Positions 9,006-17,759 of a stretch of 63,830 nt of DNA are shown one piece after another (position 1 is the first letter of the stretch; every line of letters starts with the position of its first letter). The position numbers were made by a program, and so were the translations under genes. Below the pieces are notes generated by a model. The model had not been told where the DNA came from and did no database searches. It saw only the letters and a list, made by a program, of their open reading frames with translations. The stretch covers positions 1 to 63,830 of the forward strand of contig CAILSO010000053.1 of assembly GCA_903836945.1 (NCBI GenBank), read 5' to 3'. This DNA comes from an uncultured Actinomycetes bacterium (GTDB lineage: Bacteria; Actinomycetota; Actinomycetes; Nanopelagicales; Nanopelagicaceae).

Positions 9006-10061
9006 TTATTTCACCTTTAACTTTGCTTTTGAGGAGTTTCGAACAATCAACCTGGGTTCAAGTAAATGTGTGGTTCCAAGTTTTGGTGTAGATAGGTTTT
9101 CTTGCGTTAAAAGTTGCGCTGCCTTCTGGGCAATCGCCATATTTCCCGGATCAACCGAACTTAACGAAATCTGTTTCAGATTTGAAAGGAAGGTGTTGTC
9201 ATAACCAACCACCGCTATCGATTTATTTGTTGAGCCAAGTACAGCCTCTTGCACTCCGATAGCCAATAGATCGTTGTATGCCGTGATTGCGGTTGGGGCG
9301 CTCTTAGACTCAATTAACTTTGTAGCGGCTTCGAAACCAGATCTTTCATAGTGGGTGTCACATTCTTCGATTGAAATATATTTTGCCAAGCCAAACTCGG
9401 TCATCGCATTTACATATGCCTCACGGCGAGCAATTGATACATTGCCCTCTTTTGCGCTTATGTGCGCAATACGAGTATGACCGTTGTTGAAAAGATGTTC
9501 AATTACCAATCGCATTCCAAGGGCGTCATCGGCTCTCACCGTAGAAGCACGATTTAAACCTTTTGGAATCGCACTTGCCACAACAATCTGTACATTTTCT
9601 GGAAGCGCTGATAATTCATGGATAGTCGGGATTGATCCAACTACCAAAACGCTCTTAGGGCGCAGATCAATTAAGGCATTTACGGTTCTGCGATCTAATA
9701 CTTGATTGCCTTGTGCATCCGGCAACATTGCAGAGGTCATAAAGCCATATTGACCGCGTGCCTCTAATTCAGCTCGAACATGGTCAACAATTTCGGCAAA
9801 GAGCGGATTGTGCAGGTCAGCGACCAAGATCCCAACAAAAGTTCCGGAATCTGCCGCAAGTGATCTAGCTAAGAAGTTTGGCGAGAAACCTAGTTTTGTA
9901 GCAGCCTCAAGCACTCGCGCCTTGCGATGCTCGCCGACAACTTCTGGTGATGAATAAACCAATGAAACCAAAGACTTTGATACTCCAGCAAGGGCGGCAA
10001 CATCACGAATGGTGGGGCGCTTTTTCGCCTTAAAACTTCTGCTCATTATTGTATTAGTCAT
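9006..10061 (-). CDS. LacI-family transcriptional regulator of the inositol locus
   Basis: A DNA-binding repressor-type protein of 351 residues. The LacI helix-turn-helix lies at residues 15-38 (TIRDVAALAGVSKSLVSLVYS), after a basic start, and is followed by the hinge helix (ARSLAA) and a periplasmic-binding-protein-like sensor domain (GTFVGILVADLHNP onwards). The ligand is probably inositol or a pathway intermediate. It is the second gene of the minus-strand operon and overlaps the SDR stop as TAATG. The palindrome at 11059-11074 between the two divergent arms has the form of a LacI-family operator with central CG and is the likely target, so the protein probably controls its own operon and iolC-iolB. 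Confidence 0.88.
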   Translation of the reverse strand: MTNTIMSRSFKAKKRPTIRDVAALAGVSKSLVSLVYSSPEVVGEHRKARVLEAATKLGFSPNFLARSLAADSGTFVGILVADLHNPLFAEIVDHVRAELEARGQYGFMTSAMLPDAQGNQVLDRRTVNALIDLRPKSVLVVGSIPTIHELSALPENVQIVVASAIPKGLNRASTVRADDALGMRLVIEHLFNNGHTRIAHISAKEGNVSIARREAYVNAMTEFGLAKYISIEECDTHYERSGFEAATKLIESKSAPTAITAYNDLLAIGVQEAVLGSTNKSIAVVGYDNTFLSNLKQISLSSVDPGNMAIAQKAAQLLTQENLSTPKLGTTHLLEPRLIVRNSSKAKLKVK

Positions 10062-11029
10062 TAAGCAACCTCGGGCTTGGTGATAAATGAAATTTCGCCG
10101 GTATCAATCTCGTTTTTCAAGCACTCCAATAATTTGCGAAGTGGGAGGGCTCCCAGGCCCAACTTCTGCTTAGTCACAACATTAGAAAGCGAGGTATCTA
10201 CTGGGACGGCTCCAGGGAAAAGATCAGCCTGCGGTGGGTCGCTCTCGCGAAGTAAGGCACTATCCAAATCAAATACTTCACAAACTAAACGGGCATAATC
10301 CATACGTGCAATTGCATCATCGCCTACCAAATGAAATGTTCCCGCGACCTTACGGGAAATTATTCTTTCGATTTCAGCGCCGCATTCGGCCGCGTGTGAA
10401 GGTGCGGTCATTTTATTTACTCGTTCGCCACCAAAAACTGTAAAAGTTTTTCCAGCTCGCAAATCTGAAACTAGTGATGTTACAAAGTAGCCAAAGCCAA
10501 CATCTTGAGTGCGCGGACCAACCTCTTGGGTTTGATGGACTCCCATTACGCCTTCAATTCTTGCAATCGCACCATTTTTTGGGGCAAGATCGCGAACTAC
10601 TTGTTCGCCTAAACTTTTTAGGACTCCATAAAAATTAACGGGGTTTCCCGGATCAGATTCTGCAACATTATGTGAAGTGCCATCCATAACCCAACCCGTT
10701 GAGATATAGATCGGTTGAACATTTTCTTGATTTGCCGCATGTACAACCCGTTGAGTAAGACCGACAAAAGCGTCATATGCAAAAATGCGATCTTGTTGCA
10801 AACGATTGAAGTCATTGGCAATTGCGCTATGAACTATTGCATCGAAGCCTGAGATGGATTTTGAAATCGAATTGATACTCGACAAATCAGTTACGCGAGT
10901 TTCCCATGGAAGTTTTGGCGCATCAGAAGATCGGACAAGTCCGACAACTTCATGACCGGCTAGCTGCAAAACCTTGGCGATATTGCCGCCAACGAATCCG
11001 CTGGAACCAGTGATAGCTACCTTTGCCAC
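10061..11029 (-). CDS. NAD-dependent epimerase/dehydratase (extended SDR family)
   Basis: The first gene of the minus-strand inositol operon. Its 322 residues show the extended short-chain dehydrogenase pattern: GSSGFVGG at residues 8-15 for NAD(P) binding, a Ser/Thr near YISTGWV and the catalytic YGVLK motif. It resembles the dTDP-4-dehydrorhamnose reductase (RmlD) group, whose members reduce or epimerise sugar derivatives. The start is GTG at 11027-11029, with GGGGGAAG eight bases upstream. No such enzyme belongs to the standard inositol route; it may act on an inositol derivative or isomer. Substrate unknown. Confidence 0.8.
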   Translation of the reverse strand: MAKVAITGSSGFVGGNIAKVLQLAGHEVVGLVRSSDAPKLPWETRVTDLSSINSISKSISGFDAIVHSAIANDFNRLQQDRIFAYDAFVGLTQRVVHAANQENVQPIYISTGWVMDGTSHNVAESDPGNPVNFYGVLKSLGEQVVRDLAPKNGAIARIEGVMGVHQTQEVGPRTQDVGFGYFVTSLVSDLRAGKTFTVFGGERVNKMTAPSHAAECGAEIERIISRKVAGTFHLVGDDAIARMDYARLVCEVFDLDSALLRESDPPQADLFPGAVPVDTSLSNVVTKQKLGLGALPLRKLLECLKNEIDTGEISFITKPEVA

Positions 11030-11031
11030 CT

Positions 11032-11059
11032 TTGCACTTCCCCCGCTCTGTGCTAATCT
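11032..11059 (+). promoter_or_regulatory. Candidate promoter of iolC operon
   Basis: TTGCAC (11032-11037), a 16-base spacer and TAATCT (11054-11059) form a good vegetative promoter reading right, with a start expected near 11066. The -35 lies only three bases upstream of the SDR start codon on the other strand. Read by eye, not tested. Confidence 0.55.
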
Positions 11060-11074
11060 TTGGACCGTTCCAAA
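11059..11074. promoter_or_regulatory. LacI-type operator between divergent inositol arms
   Basis: A 16-base near-perfect palindrome TTTGGACCGTTCCAAA, with 7 of 8 positions paired and CG at the centre, as in operators of LacI/GalR regulators. It covers the expected start points of both promoters, so one bound repressor would block both arms. The LacI gene is the second gene of the leftward arm. Confidence 0.65.
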
Positions 11075-11103
11075 AGACTAGCGGCTGAGGGCCTTTCTAT
11101 CAA
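11075..11103 (-). promoter_or_regulatory. Candidate promoter of SDR-lacI-iolD-iolE operon
   Basis: On the minus strand, TTGATA (11103-11098), a 17-base spacer and TAGTCT (11080-11075) give a near-consensus promoter with a start expected near 11068. It faces the iolC promoter, and the two polymerase sites overlap. Confidence 0.6.
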
Positions 11104-11128
11104 GGGCCAAAGGGGGAAGATTTACCCA

Positions 11129-12100
11129 ATGAGCACTTGGAGTAATTTCGACCTAATCGCCATCGGACGAGTCAGCGTTGATGTCTATCCCCTTCAATAT
11201 GGGGTTGGTCTTGAAGATGTAAAGACCTTTCAAAAATTTTTAGGCGGAAGTGCAACGAATGTCGCTTGCGCCGGAGCTAAATACGGCTTGAACACCGCAA
11301 TCATTACACGCACTGGAAATGATCCTTTTGGTAATTACATTCACCAAGAACTAAAACGACTAAATGTTTCCGACAAGTATGTATCTGGGGTGGCCGGTCT
11401 GCCTACCCCGGTCGTATTTTGTGAAATATTTCCACCAGATAACTTCCCACTTTATTTTTACCGCGAACCAAAGGCGCCCGATCTAGTAATCAATGAAGCC
11501 GAATTGGATCTTGAGGCTATTAAATCAGCGAAGATTTATTGGTCCACCGTTACAGGACTATCCCAAGAACCATCACGCAGTGCGCACTTTGCAGCTTTGC
11601 AGGCACGGGGCCGCAAAGAGCACACCATTCTTGACCTTGATTACCGATCAATGTTCTGGGCCTCGCCTAAAGAAGCTACCGTTGAGATTGAAAAAGCACT
11701 TTCGCAAGTAACCATTGCGGTTGGGAATAAAGAAGAGTGCGAGGTTGCAATTGGGGAGACAGAGCCGCTTCGAGCCGCAGATGCATTACTTGAACGTGGT
11801 GTGCAACTTGCAATTGTTAAGCAAGGTCCAAAGGGTGTTCTAGCAAAGAGCAAAGAAGAGACGGTAGAAGTTCCGCCATATATGGTCGAAGTTGTAAATG
11901 GTTTGGGTGCTGGCGATAGCTTTGGTGGGGCGCTTTGTTATGGCCTAATTCAAGGCTGGCCGCTTCGAAAAATACTTGAATTTGCAAATGTAGCTGGGGC
12001 AATTGTCGCTACTCGCTTGGAATGTTCAACCGCGATGCCAACTCTTGAAGAAGTCGAGGATGTTTTAGCCGAGATCAATGCCAAAGGAGGCTTAAAGTAA
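11129..12100 (+). CDS. iolC: 5-dehydro-2-deoxygluconokinase (PfkB family)
   Basis: Phosphorylates 2-deoxy-5-keto-gluconate to its 6-phosphate, ready for aldol cleavage. The 323-residue PfkB/ribokinase protein has the substrate signature GGSATNVACAGAKYG and the C-terminal VNGLGAGDSFGGAL motif, whose Asp is the catalytic base. The start is ATG 11129 (MSTWSN), about nine bases after AGGGGGAAG; an in-frame ATG at 11060 would lie inside the predicted promoter/operator region. The stop overlaps the next ATG as TAATG. It is the first gene of the right arm. Confidence 0.9.
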   Translation: MSTWSNFDLIAIGRVSVDVYPLQYGVGLEDVKTFQKFLGGSATNVACAGAKYGLNTAIITRTGNDPFGNYIHQELKRLNVSDKYVSGVAGLPTPVVFCEIFPPDNFPLYFYREPKAPDLVINEAELDLEAIKSAKIYWSTVTGLSQEPSRSAHFAALQARGRKEHTILDLDYRSMFWASPKEATVEIEKALSQVTIAVGNKEECEVAIGETEPLRAADALLERGVQLAIVKQGPKGVLAKSKEETVEVPPYMVEVVNGLGAGDSFGGALCYGLIQGWPLRKILEFANVAGAIVATRLECSTAMPTLEEVEDVLAEINAKGGLK

Positions 12101-12975
12101 TGAGTATCTCCTTTGAGAAATTACGCGAGATTCGTGCGCAGAAACCCGAGAAAATTGCACAAGCTCTAGCCAACCGAAGGAAGCGTTCGCTTCTGAAGGG
12201 TGACAATAAATTATTTATCGTTGCCGCAGATCATCCTGCTCGTGGCGCGCTAGCAGTTGGCGATGCTCCTACTGCAATGGCTGATCGTTATGAATTATTA
12301 GAAAAATTGGTGAAAGCCCTGGAACGTCCTGGTGTCGACGGCGTCCTTGGAACCCCAGATATCATCGAAGATTTAGCTCTTCTAGGGGTACTTGATAACA
12401 AGATCTTGGTTGGCTCGATGAATCGCGGTGGCATTCGCGGCGCTAGTTTTGAGATGGATGACCGCTATACCGCATATGACATCGCGGCAATTAAGAAAGC
12501 TGGCCTTGATTTCGCCAAGAATCTAATTCGCATCAACCATCAAGATCCTGCAACAGTAGCGACGCTTGAGGCATCAGCCAAAGCAATTAATGATGCGGCA
12601 GTTCTAAAGATTCCAATTATGTTAGAGCCATTCATTTCTAAATGGGTAGATGGCGCAATCAAGAATGATCTCTCCCCTGATGCAGTCATCCTTTCAATTG
12701 CAATTACTTCAGGGCTTGGCAATTCAAGTGCCTACAGCTGGTTAAAACTTCCGGTAGTGCCAGAGATGGAACGAGTAATGCGATCCACCACATTGCCAAC
12801 CCTGCTATTAGGTGGCGATACCGAAAAGGATCAAGATAAAGCATTTGCATCTTGGGCGGCGGCTTTAAAGTTGCCAGGAGTTAAAGGTTTGACTGTTGGA
12901 AGAAGTTTGTTATATCCAAATGATGGAAATGTCATTGCAGCAGTAGACACTGCCGCAAAATTAGTGCACGGTTAA
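12100..12975 (+). CDS. Cgl0159-family (beta/alpha)8 protein, probable DKGP aldolase
   Basis: A 291-residue TIM-barrel protein of the family found beside iolC in actinobacterial inositol clusters (named after Corynebacterium Cgl0159). By position it should cleave 2-deoxy-5-keto-gluconate-6-phosphate into dihydroxyacetone phosphate and malonate semialdehyde, the job done by IolJ elsewhere; no other gene here fits that step. Visible features are FIVAADHPARG near residue 40, a Lys-rich KAGLDFAKNLIRIN segment, LEPF near residue 175 and a TVGRSLLYP phosphate-site-like end, in keeping with class I aldolases. The ATG overlaps the iolC stop. The aldolase role is inferred from context. Confidence 0.78.
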   Translation: MSISFEKLREIRAQKPEKIAQALANRRKRSLLKGDNKLFIVAADHPARGALAVGDAPTAMADRYELLEKLVKALERPGVDGVLGTPDIIEDLALLGVLDNKILVGSMNRGGIRGASFEMDDRYTAYDIAAIKKAGLDFAKNLIRINHQDPATVATLEASAKAINDAAVLKIPIMLEPFISKWVDGAIKNDLSPDAVILSIAITSGLGNSSAYSWLKLPVVPEMERVMRSTTLPTLLLGGDTEKDQDKAFASWAAALKLPGVKGLTVGRSLLYPNDGNVIAAVDTAAKLVHG

Positions 12976-12993
12976 TCGAGAGCGGAGAAAAAT

Positions 12994-14490
12994 ATGTCAA
13001 ACCTTCCTGTAGTTAATCACTGGATTAATGGTTCTGAATATGTGAGCAAGTCAGGTCGCACCTCCCCGGTCTTTGATCCTGCACTCGGTGTTGAAACCAA
13101 GCGCGTTGCCTTGGCTAACAAGGAAGAGATCGAAGCTGCGATTTCTAGTGCCGCAAAAGCATTCCCAGCCTGGCGCGATATGTCCTTGGCTAAGCGCCAA
13201 GCAATTGTCTTTAACTTCCGCGAATTACTAAATGCAAAAAAGGGCGAACTTGCTGAAATCATCACCAGCGAACATGGAAAAGTTCTCTCCGACGCTTTAG
13301 GTGAAATCACGCGTGGGCAAGAAGTAGTTGAATTCGCCGTAGGCATTCCACATCTACTTAAAGGTTTTTACTCTGAAAATGTTTCAACTGGTGTAGATGT
13401 TTACTCAACTCGCCAACCACTTGGTGTAGTTGGAATCATCAGCCCATTTAATTTCCCAGCAATGGTTCCAATGTGGTTCTTCCCTATTGCAATCGCAGCT
13501 GGCAATACCGTAATTCTGAAACCTTCTGAGAAAGATCCAACTGCTGCAATTTGGATGGCAAAACTTTGGAAGGAAGCTGGATTGCCTGATGGTGTCTTCA
13601 CGGTACTAAATGGCGATAAAGAATCTGTCGATGGTCTGCTGACACATCCAGAAGTTCAATCAATCTCTTTCGTCGGTTCAACACCGATTGCGCAATATGT
13701 ATATGAGACCGGTGCAAAACATGGCAAGCGAGTTCAAGCACTTGGCGGAGCTAAGAATCATATGTTGGTGCTGCCCGATGCTGACCTCGAGCTAGTTGCT
13801 GACTCTGCCATCAATGCCGGATTTGGTTCGGCTGGCGAGCGCTGCATGGCAATCTCCGTTGTGGTTGCCGTTGAACCTGTCGCTGATGCGCTTATCGAAA
13901 AGATTGTTACTCGCATGGAGAAGCTAAAGATCGGTGATGGACGCCGCAATTGCGACATGGGACCTCTAGTAACCAAAGAACATCGTGACAAGGTCGCTGG
14001 TTATATTGAGGTAGCGATGAAAGATGGCGCAAAGGTTGTAGTCGATGGTCGCGGCATCAAAGTAGATGGTGAAGTCGGTGGCTTCTGGCTTGGACCCACC
14101 CTTATTGATAACGTTCCAACGACATCAAAGGTCTACACCGAAGAAATCTTCGGGCCAGTCCTATCAATTGTTCGCGTCAAGAGTTATGACGAGGGCGTTA
14201 AATTGATCAATACCGGTGCGTTTGGAAATGGAACCGCAATCTTTACCAATGACGGCGGCGCTGCTCGCAGATTCCAGAATGAAGTTGAAGTCGGAATGAT
14301 CGGAATCAACGTCCCTATCCCAGTACCAGTTGCTTACTACTCATTCGGTGGTTGGAAGAACTCACTATTTGGCGATACCAAGGCTCACGGCGTAGAAGGA
14401 GTCCACTTCTTTACTCGTGGCAAGGCCATAACTAGCCGCTGGTTGGACCCAAGTCATGGTGGAATTAATCTCGGATTCCCACAAAACTAA
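12994..14490 (+). CDS. iolA: CoA-acylating (methyl)malonate-semialdehyde dehydrogenase
   Basis: Turns malonate semialdehyde, NAD+ and CoA into acetyl-CoA, CO2 and NADH, the last step of inositol breakdown; homologues called MmsA also act on methylmalonate semialdehyde from valine. The 498 residues match the family. The catalytic Cys is Cys284 in SAGERCMA. The position of the usual base Glu reads QALGGAKNH, the hallmark of the CoA-dependent branch that lacks this Glu. ISPFNFPAMVP is also conserved. A GGAG site precedes the ATG. Placed between the presumed aldolase and iolB. Confidence 0.92.
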   Translation: MSNLPVVNHWINGSEYVSKSGRTSPVFDPALGVETKRVALANKEEIEAAISSAAKAFPAWRDMSLAKRQAIVFNFRELLNAKKGELAEIITSEHGKVLSDALGEITRGQEVVEFAVGIPHLLKGFYSENVSTGVDVYSTRQPLGVVGIISPFNFPAMVPMWFFPIAIAAGNTVILKPSEKDPTAAIWMAKLWKEAGLPDGVFTVLNGDKESVDGLLTHPEVQSISFVGSTPIAQYVYETGAKHGKRVQALGGAKNHMLVLPDADLELVADSAINAGFGSAGERCMAISVVVAVEPVADALIEKIVTRMEKLKIGDGRRNCDMGPLVTKEHRDKVAGYIEVAMKDGAKVVVDGRGIKVDGEVGGFWLGPTLIDNVPTTSKVYTEEIFGPVLSIVRVKSYDEGVKLINTGAFGNGTAIFTNDGGAARRFQNEVEVGMIGINVPIPVPVAYYSFGGWKNSLFGDTKAHGVEGVHFFTRGKAITSRWLDPSHGGINLGFPQN

Positions 14491-14494
14491 GGTC

Positions 14495-15385
14495 ATGAAC
14501 TTTCATTTCAAAAAGGGATCCTTAACCCAGGGTCCTTGGGAAGTAATTGTTAACGATCAACTTCCCGGGTGGCAGCACACTGGAATGCGGGTTGGCTCAT
14601 TTGAAAGTTCAAAAGAATTCAAGATTGCGGCCGATAAGGTAGAAAGATTGATCTGGCCGCTAGATGGGGCAGGCATAAAGGTTGAATATGAAGTTGCTGG
14701 AAGCGTTGAGACCGTAGATCTAGCAGGTCGCAAGAGTGTTTTTCATGGCCCAACCGATCTGCTTTACCTTTCGATTGATACCTCAGTGACTATCACTGGC
14801 AGTGGTCGATTTATTATCGCCGAAGCTCGTGCAAAGAATTCGTATCCGGCAAAATTTATTCCAGCAAATCGAGTGCCAGTCTTTATACGTGGGACTGGAC
14901 CTTCTTCAAGGCAGGTTCATAATTTTGGTGTTCCTGAAGAATTAATTGCTGATCGATTTATCGTTGTTGAGGTAATTGTTCCGGGTGGAAATTGGTCCGG
15001 TTCTCCGGCGCATAAACACGACACATATATTCCAGGTGTGGAATCAAACCTAGAAGAGATTTATTATTTCGAATCTGCAGTTGCGAGAGGTTTACCGGTA
15101 CAAGAAGAAATTGATCCAATTGGTTATATCCGCGGCCACTCTTCCGATCAACGAGAATTTGATTTACTTGCTGAGGTTCGCACTGGTGATGTTGTCTTGG
15201 TTCCTCATGGCTGGCATGGTCCAGTAATGGCAACCCCAGGTTATGACTTGTACTTTATGAATGTAATGGCGGGACCTGATCCCGATCGTTCTTGGAATAT
15301 CACCGATGACCCAACTCAGAGTTGGATCCGGGAAGTTTGGCAGGGGCAACTACCTGATCCACGCCTGCCATACACCGCGAAATAG
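14495..15385 (+). CDS. iolB: 5-deoxy-glucuronate isomerase
   Basis: Isomerises 5-deoxy-glucuronate to 2-deoxy-5-keto-gluconate, linking IolD to IolC. It is a KduI/IolB two-cupin protein of 296 residues. Metal ligands are visible in the C-terminal cupin: HKHD in SPAHKHDTY, Glu in LEEIYYF, and a His in LVPHGWHGP. ATG 14495 lies four bases after the iolA stop with an AAGG site overlapping that stop; an in-frame GTG/ATG further upstream would lie inside iolA. Last gene of the right inositol arm. With iolG, iolE, iolD, iolC, the aldolase and iolA it completes the pathway. Confidence 0.92.
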   Translation: MNFHFKKGSLTQGPWEVIVNDQLPGWQHTGMRVGSFESSKEFKIAADKVERLIWPLDGAGIKVEYEVAGSVETVDLAGRKSVFHGPTDLLYLSIDTSVTITGSGRFIIAEARAKNSYPAKFIPANRVPVFIRGTGPSSRQVHNFGVPEELIADRFIVVEVIVPGGNWSGSPAHKHDTYIPGVESNLEEIYYFESAVARGLPVQEEIDPIGYIRGHSSDQREFDLLAEVRTGDVVLVPHGWHGPVMATPGYDLYFMNVMAGPDPDRSWNITDDPTQSWIREVWQGQLPDPRLPYTAK

Positions 15386-15402
15386 TAAGCGAAACCGCGC
15401 GT

Positions 15403-15408
15403 TAAGAT
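15403..15408 (+). promoter_or_regulatory. -10 box for leaderless trhO
   Basis: TAAGAT ends six bases before the GTG start of trhO and there is no ribosome site, so the transcript probably begins at the start codon. The pattern recurs at other genes in this window. Confidence 0.45.
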
Positions 15409-15414
15409 TTACCC

Positions 15415-16323
15415 GTGGAACTACAAAAGGTAATCCTCTATTACGGCTTTGCCCCGGTAGGCGATCCAAATGCGCTAAAGCTTTGGCAGCGCACCCTTTG
15501 TGAATCACTTGGCCTTAAGGGTCGAATTATTGTTTCTAAACATGGAATTAATGGAACTTTGGGTGGCGATATGTCAGCCCTAAAGAAATATGTGAAGGCG
15601 ACCAAGGAATATCCAGGTTTTAATCGAATTGATTTTAAGTGGTCGCAAGGAACCGGAACTGACTTCCCAAGATTGAGCGTAAAGATTCGTCCCGAGTTGG
15701 TCTCCTTTGGATATCCAGATGAGATCAAGGTTGATGAGAACGGTGTTGTAAATGGGGGCAAACATTTGGCACCTTATGAGGTAAATGAATTAGTTAAAGA
15801 ACGTGGTGAGGAAGTTGTCTTCTTCGATGGTCGAAATGCCTTTGAGGCAAAGATTGGCAAGTTTAAGGATGCGGTTGTTCCAGATGTAGCAACCTCAAGA
15901 GATTTTGTCGCCGAAGTTGAAAGTGGGAAATACGACCATCTAAAGGATAAGCCGGTTGTGACCTATTGCACCGGTGGAATTCGCTGCGAAATTCTTTCGG
16001 CAGTAATGATTAATCGTGGCTTTAAAGAGGTTTACCAAATTAAGGGCGGCATTGTCCGGTATGGAAATAAATACGGCGATAAAGAGCTTTGGGAAGGTTC
16101 GCTTTATACCTTCGATAAGCGCATGGCGGTCGACTTCACCGAAGAAACCAAGATTGTTGGCGAATGTGACAAATGTGGCTCTAAAACCAAACAATTTTAT
16201 AATTGTGGCACAAAAACTTGCCACGAATTAAATCTCCTATGTGAACCTTGCTCAAAGGTTAAAGAGAATTTCATATGTCATCATGATGCTTCAAAGGCTC
16301 ACGATCGGGAACTAATCGGTTAG
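15415..16323 (+). CDS. trhO: tRNA uridine(34) hydroxylase, rhodanese-like (TrhO/YceA)
   Basis: Hydroxylates U34 at the wobble position of certain tRNAs, the first step toward 5-(carboxy)methoxyuridine. The 302 residues show the family order: an N-terminal alpha/beta domain (ILYYGFAPV ... [11 protein letters not shown]), a rhodanese domain with the catalytic loop CTGGIRCE near residue 185, and a C-terminal Cys-rich tail (CDKCG, CGTKTCH, LLCEPC) that probably binds zinc. The GTG start at 15415 has no ribosome site but a -10 box just upstream. The stop overlaps that of the convergent membrane protein gene by four bases. Not functionally tied to the inositol genes before it. Confidence 0.9.
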   Translation: MELQKVILYYGFAPVGDPNALKLWQRTLCESLGLKGRIIVSKHGINGTLGGDMSALKKYVKATKEYPGFNRIDFKWSQGTGTDFPRLSVKIRPELVSFGYPDEIKVDENGVVNGGKHLAPYEVNELVKERGEEVVFFDGRNAFEAKIGKFKDAVVPDVATSRDFVAEVESGKYDHLKDKPVVTYCTGGIRCEILSAVMINRGFKEVYQIKGGIVRYGNKYGDKELWEGSLYTFDKRMAVDFTEETKIVGECDKCGSKTKQFYNCGTKTCHELNLLCEPCSKVKENFICHHDASKAHDRELIG

Positions 16324-16724
16324 TGAGATACTTTCTTTCGCTTTGGAAATAATCCAATAACAAAGCAAAGCAGCGCCAGTAGCGCCCCATAAATTCCAAT
16401 GCGAACAAAACTGTGATCTAAGAGCGAATTCTCTATTGCAACTGCCAGGCCGCCTTTAGAGTTATTTCCAGATTTAATGGCAGATTGTGCCACCGATGTA
16501 AGTGCGCTCTTATTTAGAACGGCAAAGAGTGAGTAAGCGGCAAAGATGAATCCCAAAATTACAAAGGTGATTCTGCGTTTCTTAGAGAAGTAAATAAATA
16601 TAACGAATAGCAATGCTGCGATATCAACCAAGGTCCAGAAGGTGCCACTGAATTCAACTTGGACCTTCTTATAATCTGGGTTGCTGGTTGTTAGTAGCCC
16701 TAACCAAATTCCGGAGTATGGCAA
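16320..16724 (-). CDS. Small membrane protein of unknown function
   Basis: I do not recognise this family. The 134 residues counted from a TTG at 16724 contain two clear membrane helices (about 30-50 and 54-75) and a third near 108-128, with a basic C-terminus (PKRKKVSH). The reading frame stays open for another 21 codons upstream, where it encodes one more hydrophobic stretch (IAGVFGAILLFIS). It could start at an ATT (16787-16785) that overlaps the upstream stop as TAATT, giving 155 residues and four helices. The true start is unsettled. It follows the Gfo/Idh gene on the same strand. Confidence 0.6.
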   Translation of the reverse strand: MPYSGIWLGLLTTSNPDYKKVQVEFSGTFWTLVDIAALLFVIFIYFSKKRRITFVILGFIFAAYSLFAVLNKSALTSVAQSAIKSGNNSKGGLAVAIENSLLDHSFVRIGIYGALLALLCFVIGLFPKRKKVSH

Positions 16725-16786
16725 GGAGATAAAGAGCAGGATTGCGCCAAAAACCCCAGCAATTCGCGCCCCAATATTTTTAGAAA

Positions 16787-17752
16787 TTATGGGCGCCCCA
16801 TCGCGGCAAAGCCAGCATCGAACAACTCTGCAAAGCGCAGCGACTCTTCAAGTGGCATGACCCAATCCTTCTTACCGCGTACTCGGCGGGCAAAGGCATC
16901 AGACATCAATTGGTATGGATCGCAAGCTTCGAAGTGTTCAATCTTGGTCTTGCCCTTAACTTCGGTAATCAGTGAACTTGGGTTGTTGTGGGAATTGAAA
17001 GAATCATTTCCACCGGTGCGAATAGAACCCTTGCTTCCTTCAATAATCAACCAATGTGAAAGTTGAATATTTGAAGAGGCTACGGTCTCTGCCTTTGCTC
17101 CGGCAACGGTGTAATTAAGACGTGTGGTCTCATCTACGCCACTCTTGTGCCAAACAACTTGTGCCTTTAGATCTTGCACAGGTGGAAAGCCCATAATCCA
17201 AAGTGGGGCAACGGTTGAGTAAGGTCCTAGGTCATAGAGAATTCCGCCGCCAATTTTTGGATCGAGGCGGATGTTTCCATCATCTAATCCATCGTAGGTA
17301 AATGCTGAACGAATTCTTTCTACTTTACCGATTTTATCTGCGGCAACTAACTCTTGAATTCTTTGGGAACGTGGATGCCAACGATTCCAACTTGCCTCAA
17401 CGAATAACTTTCCGGTCTCCTTAGAGACTGCAATTGCTTCGCGAACTTCAGCGGCGTTCATGCCTAACGGCTTCTCACAAAGAACATGCTTTCCGGCGCG
17501 CATTGCCTTAATCGCCCAAGGAAGGTGGAAGGCATTTGGAAGTGAGATATATACGGCCTCGACCTTTGGATCGGCCAAGAGTTCTTCGTAACTGGTGTAG
17601 ATCAATCCAGTTGGTGAAATTGTGTATGCCTTATCGCGATCACGAGATGCGACTGCATAGATCTCACCATAACTTGATTTTGAAATTGCTGGATAAAGCG
17701 CACGCTTTGCAATTCCACCGGCACCGATAAATCCCCAACGAAGTTTTTCCAT
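16787..17752 (-). CDS. Gfo/Idh/MocA-family oxidoreductase, 321 aa
   Basis: An NAD(P)-dependent sugar or polyol dehydrogenase of the Gfo/Idh/MocA family, nearest in pattern to the D-xylose / trans-dihydrodiol dehydrogenase group. Visible are GFIGAGGIAKRA at residues 7-18, the CEKPLGMN motif near residue 91 with its Lys, and GGGILYDLGPY near residue 168 in the place of the usual catalytic Asp/His. The ATG at 17752 has a TAGGAT box seven bases upstream and no ribosome site. It lies apart from the inositol operon and its substrate is unknown. Confidence 0.8.
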   Translation of the reverse strand: MEKLRWGFIGAGGIAKRALYPAISKSSYGEIYAVASRDRDKAYTISPTGLIYTSYEELLADPKVEAVYISLPNAFHLPWAIKAMRAGKHVLCEKPLGMNAAEVREAIAVSKETGKLFVEASWNRWHPRSQRIQELVAADKIGKVERIRSAFTYDGLDDGNIRLDPKIGGGILYDLGPYSTVAPLWIMGFPPVQDLKAQVVWHKSGVDETTRLNYTVAGAKAETVASSNIQLSHWLIIEGSKGSIRTGGNDSFNSHNNPSSLITEVKGKTKIEHFEACDPYQLMSDAFARRVRGKKDWVMPLEESLRFAELFDAGFAAMGRP

Positions 17753-17759
17753 GTTGGCA

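Noticed and set aside
11060-11128. Upstream in-frame start for iolC at 11060
   Set aside because: It lies within the promoter/operator and lacks a ribosome site, while ATG 11129 has AGGGGGAAG and matches the family N-terminus.
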